7,236 bases of DNA from Cellvibrio sp. (GTDB lineage: Bacteria; Pseudomonadota; Gammaproteobacteria; Pseudomonadales; Cellvibrionaceae), in the NCBI GenBank assembly GCA_021323495.1, contig JAJQJO010000227.1, positions 1 through 7,236 of the forward strand, in the 5' to 3' direction. Both the position numbers and the translations under genes were made by a program. Shown piece after piece: positions 1 through 6,933 of the stretch (position 1 is the stretch's first letter; each line of letters starts with the position of its first letter). The notes beneath the pieces are model-generated. The model was not told where the DNA came from and did not search any database. It saw only the letters and a program-made list of their open reading frames with translations.

Positions 1-1291
1 ATTTTAAATATTGCACCGGCGATATTTTTTGGCTCATCTTCGCTGGATTCACTGTAAGCAAGACGATAGTCGAGCGTCCATTTGTCCAGGCGTGTTTGTC
101 CCCCAAGGGAAGTCGAAAGTATTTCTTGTGTTTCGGTGCGGTCTTTTAATTCACGCTGTACTTCTGCTGCATTAACTTCCCCTTCAGCGACCGAAGTACT
201 TTCTCTTTCTCCCGCTTCGTCTTCGCCTACAAAAGCAATCACATTCGCCAAGCGAATTTCCGAATCGGTATATTCGCTGTACAGATTGCGCCAGTACAGA
301 TCGGTATTGTCGTTGGGCTTGTAATCCGCGCTCCGCCATCGTCAAAATCCCACGCACCACCGGTTTCAACATTATCTGACCCAAATTTACGCTTGAATGA
401 ACTCACCCCAAACGCGACACCAAAATTATTGTCATCGCCACCCAGACTAAATTGGTTGCTCGCCGTCGCCGCAACTTTGGGGCTGGTTTCTTCGGTATTC
501 TCATCGTAACTACCTTCCGCAGTGAGCTGATAAAAGAAACCATCGCGATCAAAGGCCGACAAGCTTTGTACATCAATGCTACCGCCGAGAGAGTTAGCAT
601 CCATATCCGGTGTTAAACTTTTGGTTACGGTTAAATTTTCCAAAAGGTCAGAAGGGATTACGTCCAGCGCTACCGCGCGACGATCGGCATCGGGGCCGGG
701 CACCCCTACTCCATTAATTGTTACAGCATTAAAATCCGGACCCATACCGCGCACCCGTACATAACGGCCTTCGCCCTGGTCGCGCTCGATCGATAGTCCC
801 GGCAAACGTTGCAGGGATTCAGATACATTGGTGTCGGGAAATTGGCCAATCGCATCAGCAGATACCACCGTCACAATATTATCTGCACTGCGTTGTTTAA
901 TACCGGCGGCCTGCCCGACCACAATCACATTTTCAACCAGCCCGGAAACACCAGTTAACTGGAAATTTTCGCGCGTTATTTGTTGGTCCTGCACAACAAC
1001 TGCACGCTTGATATCATCTGCACCAATATAACTGGTGACCAGTGTGTAATTGCCAGGCTTCACATCTAAAAATACAAACCGTCCATCGCGCTGGCTCACC
1101 GCTTCGCGATTTAATTCAGCGATACGAATTTTTGCACCCTGCAAGGCGATACCGTGTTCAGTGGCTTTAATTTGTCCCTCAATGCGGCCATCTGCCACAG
1201 CGCTGCCAGCAAGACTGGACAGCGCCAGCGCGATTGCAGTTTTAATGAGGTTATTATTGTTACCCCTGGTTAACGACCTATATTTTTTCAC
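1..1291 (-). pseudogene. TonB-dependent receptor, N-terminal part, frameshifted and cut by window edge
   Basis: Outer-membrane receptor for energy-dependent uptake of a bulky ligand (substrate unknown), of the Xanthomonas/Caulobacter TonB-receptor type. With a GTG start at 1291 the protein begins with a Sec signal peptide (KKYRS, then a hydrophobic stretch, AVA|DG cleavage after about residue 33). A carboxypeptidase-regulatory-like beta domain follows at about 34-115, a TonB-box-like ENVIVVGQ at 120-127, then a plug domain with IGQFPDTNVSESLQRLPG and the RYVRVRGMGPDFNAVTINGV stretch that is typical of this family. The barrel begins at about residue 250. The reading frame breaks near 330: after WDFDDGGA the original frame soon loses family character and stops at 239-241, while the next frame continues as ADYKPNDNTDLYWRNLY and stays open to base 1. 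One missing base (or two extra) explains this. It may be a true pseudogene or a sequencing error. An in-frame ATG at 1327 is an alternative start but lacks a ribosome site. Family call is very sure; the intact or broken state is not. Confidence 0.85.
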
Positions 1292-1300
1292 AGCAAAATT

Positions 1301-1306
1301 CCCCCC
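1301..1306 (-). promoter_or_regulatory. Ribosome binding site choosing the GTG start of the receptor
   Basis: On the minus strand a G-rich GGGGGGAA stretch lies 9 bases before GTG at 1291, which is followed directly by a good signal peptide. The upstream in-frame ATG at 1327 has no comparable site and would add 12 residues unlike a signal peptide. I therefore prefer GTG 1291. Confidence 0.5.
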
Positions 1307-1338
1307 GTTAATTTCTTCAAACACCATCTGACGGCGTC

Positions 1339-1372
1339 AAACTAGGGGGAATAAATGACACTTCTGTGACGA
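1339..1372 (-). promoter_or_regulatory. Candidate Pho-box-like promoter for the TonB-dependent receptor
   Basis: Read on the minus strand, two 7-base elements, TCGTCAC (1372-1366) and GTGTCAT (1361-1355), are separated by four bases, so they repeat every 11 bases as PhoB half-sites do. GTGTCAT matches the PhoB half-site CTGTCAT at 6 of 7 positions; TCGTCAC matches at only 4. Ten bases further on is TAGTTT (1344-1339), a weak -10. Transcription from it would start near 1331, too close to ATG 1327 for a ribosome site but suitable for GTG 1291. This is pattern matching by eye and weakly supported. Confidence 0.2.
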
Positions 1373-1504
1373 GCGGGCTTAGCTGCCAACAAATACCATG
1401 AGCTGATTTGACTCTTGAGCGCATGCCAGCATTTTTACTTGCAACCTTTACCACTTCATAAAGCTGTCATATTGATCTGTTATCGGTGCAGCACTTTTAT
1501 CGTT

Positions 1505-2452
1505 ATGGGCTTGCCGCATATGTTGAAACACCACAAATGGAAATTGTTTATTGTCGGCATGGGCGCAAATCTGGCGCTCATCGCCAGCCTTGCGGTTGCC
1601 GATTTAAAACCACTGGCAGAGATACATTGGCTGGATGTGCTCAGTGAAGGTGGCGCCGCTGCGCTTGCGCTGGTGTGGCTAGGATTGATTTTGCACAGCC
1701 GCCCGGCAGGGCGCGTAACACAATATTTAAGCTTGGGATTAAGTGGAATATTTCTGGCAGGATTTCAGGATTTGCTAGATGAATTTGTCCGTTTTCCCGA
1801 GACTGCATTATGGGATCATTGGATAGAGTCAGGTTGCATGCCAACAGGTTTGGTATTGCTCACACTCGGAATTTATCACTGGCATAAAGAACAGCTCAGC
1901 ATTAATAAACAATTGCGCAAACGTGAACGATTGTTTCGCGAGCATCGCAGTTTTGATTTCACTACCAACTTGAGTGGTGCCGATTATCTGCGCAAGCAGT
2001 TAATACAGACACTGCCCGAACATCGTAATGCAACCAGGTCACTGGCATTATTATTTATTGATATCGATAATTTTAGCGCAATCAATCGCCATTACGGCCA
2101 CCAACAGGGCGATCACTTATTGCAGTCACTGAGTGAACTTGTGCTGTTGAATATTCGTCGCAATGATTTGTTATGCCGCTATGCGGGTGACAGGTTTGCA
2201 TTGATATTGCCCAATACCGGGCGTGCACTCGCAGAAAATATCGCCAGTGAAATTTCTACTGTGGTGCAACATTTTGCGTACAAACCCCATAGCCAGGATG
2301 AACGCATATTTATCTCGGTAAGCATCGGCATTGCACTCACCAGCAGCGATATCTCTACACTCGATTCTGCTGACATCCTGATCGAGCGCGCCAATCTGGC
2401 ATTGCTGCACGCCAAAGAAAAACGCCACGCTAGCCTGCATCGAGCTGCTTGA
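1505..2452 (+). CDS. Membrane protein with degenerate GGDEF domain (AGDRF), probable c-di-GMP sensor rather than cyclase
   Basis: About 315 residues. Four hydrophobic segments (about 13-33, 46-64, 71-90 and 106-126) form an N-terminal membrane sensor; a charged linker KQLRKRERLFREHR (135-148) leads into a GGDEF domain at about 150-312. Family landmarks are DIDNF (186-190, metal aspartate present), NRHYGHQQGD (194-203) and SIGIA (273-277). The signature itself is AGDRF (227-231) rather than GGDEF: the metal-binding glutamate is an arginine, so cyclase activity is unlikely. RRND (218-221) stands five residues before it, the exact place of the RxxD product-inhibition site, so c-di-GMP binding may remain. 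I recognise no named orthologue. The start is uncertain: ATG 1505 is chosen because it places the first helix near the N-terminus; TTG 1415 and ATG 1520 are in frame, and none has a clear ribosome site. Its TGA overlaps the ATG of the following regulator, so the two genes are probably co-translated. Confidence 0.85.
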   Translation: MGLPHMLKHHKWKLFIVGMGANLALIASLAVADLKPLAEIHWLDVLSEGGAAALALVWLGLILHSRPAGRVTQYLSLGLSGIFLAGFQDLLDEFVRFPETALWDHWIESGCMPTGLVLLTLGIYHWHKEQLSINKQLRKRERLFREHRSFDFTTNLSGADYLRKQLIQTLPEHRNATRSLALLFIDIDNFSAINRHYGHQQGDHLLQSLSELVLLNIRRNDLLCRYAGDRFALILPNTGRALAENIASEISTVVQHFAYKPHSQDERIFISVSIGIALTSSDISTLDSADILIERANLALLHAKEKRHASLHRAA

Positions 2453-3531
2453 TGAACACAATGGCCAATTTACCCAGTGAATCCATTATGGACAACTGCT
2501 CTCATTACAAGCCGGGCACCTATTTTGAAATCGATACACCTTTTATTCCTGCCCATGAATGGCCACTCGCGCTTATTGATTTGGCGCTCAGCCGCGGAGT
2601 GGAAGAACACAAATTATTGCGCGGCACCGGAATTTTTCGCAATGACATATCCAGTGAGAAACTGACCTTATCGCCACAGCAATGTTTTCAGTTAATCCAC
2701 AATATACAAAAACATATTCACAGCCATGAACTGTGTTTCTTATTGGGACATAGATTTTTTTCTGCACTGGACAGTCCAGCCATTGCTGACTTACATAAGG
2801 CGGGCAACCTGCAGGAAGCCATTGATATTTTAATCCGGCACCAAACCCGATTCATGCCACTGCTCAATTTGCACAGTAGTTATGAAGCGGACCGCTTGGT
2901 TATCTACTGGCAGGATGCTTGTGGTGCAGAATCAACGATACTTTTTTTACTGGAAGTGATGTCCACCGCGCTCAGTTCATTCACACGCTGGCGCAGCGGG
3001 GAAAATTTACCTTGGCAATTTTATTTTACCCACAGCAAACCGGTCTATATCGAACAGTACGATGTCCATTTAAACAACCAGGTGCAATTCTCCAGCCAGG
3101 CAAATGCAATGGCGATTGCGCGCGACTGTTTGTATATACCCTGGAAAAACGCTGACACCACCCACCTGCTCAACGCACCAGGTACTGGCGCGCCTCATCA
3201 ACAATCATCACCATTCCGGCAGGGATTTTTGAGTGCTATCTATAATTACCTGCACCAGAATATCCACCACAATCCGAACCTCGAACAAACCGCTGCCGCC
3301 TTCGGTATGAGCAGTGCGAGCCTCAAACGGAAACTGAAAAAACATCACAGCCATTTTCAGGAGCAATATGATCTGGTACGCAAAGACCTTGCACTCTACT
3401 GGTTAAATCAGGCTGGCTGTAGCAAAGCACAGGTCGCGCAGAAATTGCACTTTTACGATGTAGCCAACTTACGCCGAGCGTTTAAAAAGTGGACGGGAAA
3501 ATTACCGCAGGTTGTAGAAAAGACATTTTAA
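2452..3531 (+). CDS. AraC-family transcriptional regulator with Arabinose_bd-like N-terminal domain
   Basis: A 359-residue transcription factor. Residues about 35-230 resemble the Arabinose_bd-type sensor domain of the OruR/ArgR-like branch of AraC proteins (WPLALIDLALSRGV, then LTLSPQQCFQLIHNIQ and a central FLLGHRFFSALDSPAIADLHKAGNLQEAIDILIRH region). The C-terminal 260-355 is a double helix-turn-helix: AAAFGMSSASLKRKLKKH is the first recognition unit, and VAQKLHFYDVANLRRAFKKWTGKLP is the second with the family ending. The usual GFSDxSxFxRAFKRWTG appears as LHFYDVANLRRAFKKWTG, a slightly divergent but complete version. The ATG at 2452 shares one base with the TGA of the GGDEF-like gene (TGATG), which indicates translational coupling and a shared function; ATG 2461 and ATG 2488 are alternatives. 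Effector and targets are unknown; the divergent receptor gene is one possible target. Confidence 0.88.
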   Translation: MNTMANLPSESIMDNCSHYKPGTYFEIDTPFIPAHEWPLALIDLALSRGVEEHKLLRGTGIFRNDISSEKLTLSPQQCFQLIHNIQKHIHSHELCFLLGHRFFSALDSPAIADLHKAGNLQEAIDILIRHQTRFMPLLNLHSSYEADRLVIYWQDACGAESTILFLLEVMSTALSSFTRWRSGENLPWQFYFTHSKPVYIEQYDVHLNNQVQFSSQANAMAIARDCLYIPWKNADTTHLLNAPGTGAPHQQSSPFRQGFLSAIYNYLHQNIHHNPNLEQTAAAFGMSSASLKRKLKKHHSHFQEQYDLVRKDLALYWLNQAGCSKAQVAQKLHFYDVANLRRAFKKWTGKLPQVVEKTF

Positions 3532-3545
3532 AAATGAGTGAGAAA

Positions 3546-4334
3546 TTATTGATCATTTTTATGCTGGAAATATTGATTGGGAGTTACCCCAAAGCTGCGT
3601 TTGAACATCGCTGAAAACGCGCTGGGGCTGGCGTAGCCAAGGAAACTGGCAATGCGTGCAATACTCTCGCCGCGGCCCAGGCGGCAGAGTGCTTCAGCGA
3701 GCTGGACTTGCTGCACCCACTGGTGATATTTCAATCCGGTTTCTTTGGGGAATAACCGGATGAGCGTGCGTGTGCTTGCCCCCGCCATAGCCGCAAGATC
3801 ATCAATGGTGTGGCTAATGCCGGGGGAATTCATCACAAATTGGCAGACCGTCTGTAAGCGTCGATCCTGTGGCCAGGGAATTTCTACTGCTTGCGTAGCG
3901 GCGCGGTCAATCTCCATCAAAATCAGCGCAGCCAGATGTTCGCCCCGCCCTGGAATGGGATACTCCGCAGGCTCTTGCAGCAACCCCAGAATTAATTCAC
4001 GCAACAATCCTGACACCGAAATTGCGCGACATTCTTTGCCCAGCGCAAGGGGGATATCGGCACTGACGTAGAGCGTGCGCATTTCCAGATCGCTCATCAT
4101 AAATGAATGATGCTCAACATTCGGCGGCACCCAGAGTGCGCGGTGTGAGGGAATTGTCCATACACTGTTGGGCGTAATCACTCGCATTACGCCCTCAACC
4201 GCATAGAGCAATTGCGCACGTGGATGGGTATGGGAAGGGATCTCGTCGCCATTGGCATAATGCCCACCCCAAGCCACTATCGGGCGCGGTACATGTTGCA
4301 ATTCCTCCGGACTGCGCTGCTCAACGATACTCAT
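3546..4334 (-). CDS. AraC-family regulator with cupin sensor domain, probable regulator of the adjacent efflux gene
   Basis: A 262-residue regulator of the short AraC type (NimR/RipA-like architecture). The N-terminal cupin fold carries HTHPRAQLLYAVEGV (35-49) with two histidines and WVPPNVEHH (68-76), a usual small-ligand pocket. The C-terminal DNA-binding part has helix-turn-helix 1 at 176-200 (TIDDLAAMAGASTRTLIRLF) and 2 at 224-256 (SIARIASFLGYASPSAFSAMFKRSFGVTPNQYF), which closely fit the family consensus. ATG 4334 is well supported by AGAGG at 4344-4340, five bases upstream. The gene is divergent from the fsr-type exporter, the usual placement for an AraC protein controlling a neighbouring transporter. 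It ends 14 bases from the stop of the other AraC gene, which converges on it. Its effector is unknown. Confidence 0.92.
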   Translation of the reverse strand: MSIVEQRSPEELQHVPRPIVAWGGHYANGDEIPSHTHPRAQLLYAVEGVMRVITPNSVWTIPSHRALWVPPNVEHHSFMMSDLEMRTLYVSADIPLALGKECRAISVSGLLRELILGLLQEPAEYPIPGRGEHLAALILMEIDRAATQAVEIPWPQDRRLQTVCQFVMNSPGISHTIDDLAAMAGASTRTLIRLFPKETGLKYHQWVQQVQLAEALCRLGRGESIARIASFLGYASPSAFSAMFKRSFGVTPNQYFQHKNDQ

Positions 4335-4354
4335 CGCTACCTCTGCGAATATGA

Positions 4355-4418
4355 TTTGTCACTTATTCAATAGTTTATGTCATTTCTGCTTTTTCCGGCG
4401 CTTTACACTGTCAGCTTT
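4355..4418 (+). promoter_or_regulatory. Candidate AraC-type operator and fsr promoter with phased TGTCA repeats
   Basis: Three direct copies of TGTCA begin at 4357, 4378 and 4409. The first two extend to TGTCACTTAT and TGTCATTTCT (8 of 10 identical) and are 21 bp apart; the third, TGTCAGCTTT, is a further 31 bp on. These are about two and three helical turns, so all copies face the same side of the DNA, as AraC-family half-sites do. TACACT at 4404-4409 is a plausible -10, and the second repeat then covers the -35 position (4381-4386), as expected for an activator replacing a poor -35. This is inferred from spacing and context. Confidence 0.4.
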
Positions 4419-4445
4419 TCAAATCCCCCAGAGATACCCGCCCTT

Positions 4446-5660
4446 ATGAGCAATATGGAGCCCATTCCCCCAATCCGCACAGCTACCGAATTTGACCCCA
4501 CCAAAACCATTTTGCCGGTGGTGGGCGCGGTCAGTTTTGTCCATCTGCTCAACGATTTGATCCAGGCAATTTTGCCTTCGATCTATCCCATGCTGAAGAC
4601 CGATTACGCGTTAAGCTTTACCCAGATAGGGATGATTACCCTCGCCTTCCAGATGACCGCATCGCTGCTGCAACCGGGGATCGGGCTTTATACCGATAAA
4701 TACCCCAAACCTTATTTATTGCCAACGGGGATGTTGTTTACCTTGTGTGGTTTGGTGATGCTGGCGCTGGCTAAAAATTTTACCTGGCTGCTAATCGCCT
4801 CGGCGATGATTGGGTTGGGCTCATCGACATTCCATCCTGAAGCATCGCGTGTTGCGCGCATGGCATCGGGCGGACGCTTTGGTTTTGCCCAATCTTTTTT
4901 TCAGGTGGGCGGCAATGCGGGCTCCGCATTTGGTCCACTGTTGGCTGCGGCAATTATTATTCCGCAGGGACAAGGTGCGATTGGCTGGTTCACGCTCTTT
5001 GCAATTCTCGGCTTTAGCGTATTGTTTGGTGTAAGTCGCTGGACAATCCGCTCACGCGCATCACTTAAAAGCGGAAAAAAACATCCGCACTTTGCGCACT
5101 TGTCGCGCAAGCAAATCACCGGCGCACTTATCGTATTGGCGTTATTGGTATTTTCCAAATATATCTATATGGCCGCCTTTACCAACTATTACACCTTCTA
5201 TTTGATTGAAAAATTTTCCACCTCGGTCGCCAATGCGCAATTGTTTTTATTTTTGTTTTTAGCGGCGGTTGCGCTGGGTACATTTGCCGGAGGGCCTATT
5301 GGCGATAAGGTAGGGCGCAAAGCCGTAATCTGGATTTCCATTCTCGGCGCTGCACCTTTTACCTTGTTATTTCCCTACTGCAATTTATTTTGGACAGCAG
5401 TATTGTCGGTCGTGATTGGCCTGGTTTTATCTTCAGCATTTTCAGCGATTGTGGTGCTCGCACAGGAATTAGTGCCCACTAAAATCGGCATGATATCCGG
5501 TGTATTCTTTGGCTTGATGTTTGGCATTAGCGGAATAGCGGCGGCGGGCCTGGGTGCGTTAGCGGATGCAACCTCGATTGAAAATATGTTTAATTATTGC
5601 GCGTTTCTACCATTATTGGGAATCATCACTATTTTATTGCCCGTTATGAAACATGAATGA
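4446..5660 (+). CDS. fsr: MFS efflux transporter, fosmidomycin resistance protein family
   Basis: Inner-membrane proton-driven exporter of the major facilitator superfamily, strongly like E. coli Fsr, which gives fosmidomycin resistance when overproduced. Shared stretches include SFVHLLNDLIQAILPSIYPML (residues 30-50), FTQIGMITLAFQMTASLLQP, FHPEASRVARMASGGR (129-144), QSFFQVGGNAGSAFGPLLAA, FSKYIYMAAFTNYYTFYLIEKF, GGPIGDKVGRKAVIW (282-296, the MFS motif A loop) and AQELVPTKIGMISGVFFG. Twelve membrane helices are expected. From ATG 4446 the protein has 404 residues, matching about 406 in E. coli. The longer in-frame start at ATG 4377 adds 23 residues with no counterpart and would cover the likely promoter; ATG 4455 is also possible, and none has a strong ribosome site. 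The divergent AraC-cupin gene is the likely regulator. The gene ends just before a strong terminator. The natural substrate here is not known. Confidence 0.93.
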   Translation: MSNMEPIPPIRTATEFDPTKTILPVVGAVSFVHLLNDLIQAILPSIYPMLKTDYALSFTQIGMITLAFQMTASLLQPGIGLYTDKYPKPYLLPTGMLFTLCGLVMLALAKNFTWLLIASAMIGLGSSTFHPEASRVARMASGGRFGFAQSFFQVGGNAGSAFGPLLAAAIIIPQGQGAIGWFTLFAILGFSVLFGVSRWTIRSRASLKSGKKHPHFAHLSRKQITGALIVLALLVFSKYIYMAAFTNYYTFYLIEKFSTSVANAQLFLFLFLAAVALGTFAGGPIGDKVGRKAVIWISILGAAPFTLLFPYCNLFWTAVLSVVIGLVLSSAFSAIVVLAQELVPTKIGMISGVFFGLMFGISGIAAAGLGALADATSIENMFNYCAFLPLLGIITILLPVMKHE

Positions 5661-5676
5661 GTCACTCCAGAAAAAT

Positions 5677-5705
5677 AAAAAGGAGCACAATGTGCTCCTT
5701 TTTTT
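5677..5705. terminator. Bidirectional Rho-independent terminator between fsr and the lipase gene
   Basis: AGGAGCAC (5681-5688) and GTGCTCCT (5692-5699) form a perfect 8-bp stem with a three-base loop, extended by A:T pairs to 5677 and 5703. T residues follow at 5699-5705 on the plus strand, and an A-rich tract at 5671-5680 gives the U-tract on the minus strand. It lies 16 bases after the fsr stop and 22 bases from the lipase stop, so it can end both converging transcripts. Confidence 0.92.
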
Positions 5706-5727
5706 GATTCTACCGGCAAGGCTATGG

Positions 5728-6906
5728 CTAGATAGCACGCCCTTTAACCATAGCATCACTTAACGCCGCTTTAGCATATTCATTTGCTTTAGCATGTAAT
5801 CTCATGAAAATGTTGCGAATAAATTCGCGCGTCAAATCCACGGCTTTTAGCGTTCGCTTCATGCCCAGAATTTCCATGATCTTGCGAATCAAATGCATAA
5901 CCAAAGACGAAACGTTATCAGACAAATCGATCCCTTTTTGCAAAACATAGGCGAGCTGATCCATTAACGTAAACGAAGTCCCCATCACACCGGAAATCAC
6001 CCAGGCTGCGCCGTTTAAGCATTTCTTCAAAACATACACCAAAGCCTGATTTAACCACTCCAGGGCGGTAATGGTTAATCCGACCGGCGAGGATGATTTC
6101 AACCAAAGGACAATCCCGCTTTCGGTTTTCTTTTCAATATCCAATGCAGCGAGTGCCGCCCAGTTCTTTCCGCTTACCGACTCAATATATTTATCCATAC
6201 CATGATAGGTTGGGCCAGGAACAAGGCCAGGGGACGGCAAATAATAATCGGTGCCGGAATTAGGTGTATGAATAAAAGGCCAGGTTGGAATGCAAGGCAC
6301 TATATCTGTCTTATGGTAAGCACGAAAAATGCGTTCTGCACCTATGTTGGTAGTACAACAATCAGCAAATCCCATTAACCCGACGCGCGGACTGCCGAAA
6401 GTATAAAGGTAAGGTTTTATTTTGTAAGAAGTACGAATCCAATCCGCGCAAATAGTAGCTAACGCGCCCCCAAGGCTATGCCCGATACAATGAATTTGCG
6501 TTATTTTATTCTTGACCAAAGTACCCATAAATTCTTTGAGCTTTGGTTCCATTGTTTTAAAGGTGAGATTAAACCCATCATGTACCGGCTGACCCGATGC
6601 GCCACGGGAGACAGTAATATTAAAATTAGTCAACCAATCCGCCAGATATTGCGTACCCCGGAATAGGATAAATGCCTGGCCGGTAAATTTCCCCTTGCCT
6701 ATCAATGTAAATCCGAAAGCCGTCCTACACTTTATAAACCAGGGACCGCCAGTTTTGGCTTTTAACATAGCATCATCTGAAAAGCCGGCAACGTCCTTAA
6801 AGCGGATATTTAGATCCTTTATTGCCTCTTCGATTGATTCATTTTTTGTTAATCCATAGACGCCATCGGCAAGGGACGCCGAAAGTCTTGGTGTAAGCTC
6901 AGCCAT
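5728..6906 (-). CDS. Class 3 lipase (alpha/beta-hydrolase) with uncharacterised C-terminal extension, possible secreted effector
   Basis: A 392-residue lipase of the Lipase_3 family, which hydrolyses ester bonds of acylglycerols or phospholipids. Seen directly: FRGT with DWLTNFN (83-96, oxyanion-hole region), the nucleophile elbow GHSLGGAL with Ser144, YTFGSPRVG (168-176), Asp201 in HKTDIVPCIP, and His235 in YHGMDKY as the probable third triad member. The core ends near residue 245. Residues 250-392 match nothing I recognise; they hold hydrophobic stretches at about 264-285 and 289-325, then a basic helix-rich tail. There is no signal peptide, so it is either cytoplasmic or exported by a dedicated machine. 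Class 3 lipases include type VI effectors such as V. cholerae TseL, but no secretion gene is present here, so that role is only a possibility. ATG 6906 is fixed by a strong ribosome site. Base composition appears more AT-rich than in the genes to the left, which hints at transfer. Confidence 0.9.
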   Translation of the reverse strand: MAELTPRLSASLADGVYGLTKNESIEEAIKDLNIRFKDVAGFSDDAMLKAKTGGPWFIKCRTAFGFTLIGKGKFTGQAFILFRGTQYLADWLTNFNITVSRGASGQPVHDGFNLTFKTMEPKLKEFMGTLVKNKITQIHCIGHSLGGALATICADWIRTSYKIKPYLYTFGSPRVGLMGFADCCTTNIGAERIFRAYHKTDIVPCIPTWPFIHTPNSGTDYYLPSPGLVPGPTYHGMDKYIESVSGKNWAALAALDIEKKTESGIVLWLKSSSPVGLTITALEWLNQALVYVLKKCLNGAAWVISGVMGTSFTLMDQLAYVLQKGIDLSDNVSSLVMHLIRKIMEILGMKRTLKAVDLTREFIRNIFMRLHAKANEYAKAALSDAMVKGRAI

Positions 6907-6911
6907 ATAAA

Positions 6912-6918
6912 TCTCCTT
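6912..6918 (-). promoter_or_regulatory. Strong ribosome binding site of the lipase gene
   Basis: AAGGAGA on the minus strand lies five bases before ATG 6906, the clearest Shine-Dalgarno sequence in the window. It falls in the 27-base gap after the upstream gene, which leaves little room for a separate promoter and favours co-transcription of the two genes. Confidence 0.85.
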
Positions 6919-6933
6919 TATTTAATTAGTTTT

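Noticed and set aside
82..324. Small plus-strand open frame over the receptor gene.
   Set aside because: It lies antisense to the receptor, has a low-complexity Ser-rich composition and no ribosome site; it is a shadow of the real coding strand.
1329..1339. Perfect short palindrome TGACG-G-CGTCA as an operator.
   Set aside because: An 11-base palindrome next to a start region can arise by chance, and no second copy or matching regulator type supports it.
1408..1439. TTGACT at 1408-1413 as the -35 of a promoter for the GGDEF-like gene.
   Set aside because: No acceptable -10 lies 16-18 bases downstream (ATTTTT at 1431-1436 is poor), so one good hexamer is not enough for a promoter call.
1415..1504. 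TTG at 1415 as start of the GGDEF-like protein, adding 30 residues.
   Set aside because: The added segment is rich in Cys, His and Leu with no ribosome site before it and is unlike a membrane-protein N-terminus; ATG 1505 fits better, though it is not proven.
3530..3560. Inverted repeat AAAAATGA / TCATTTTT between the two converging AraC genes as a terminator.
   Set aside because: The stem has only two G:C-type pairs and a 15-base loop, and it overlaps the coding end of the minus-strand gene; too weak to call as a terminator.
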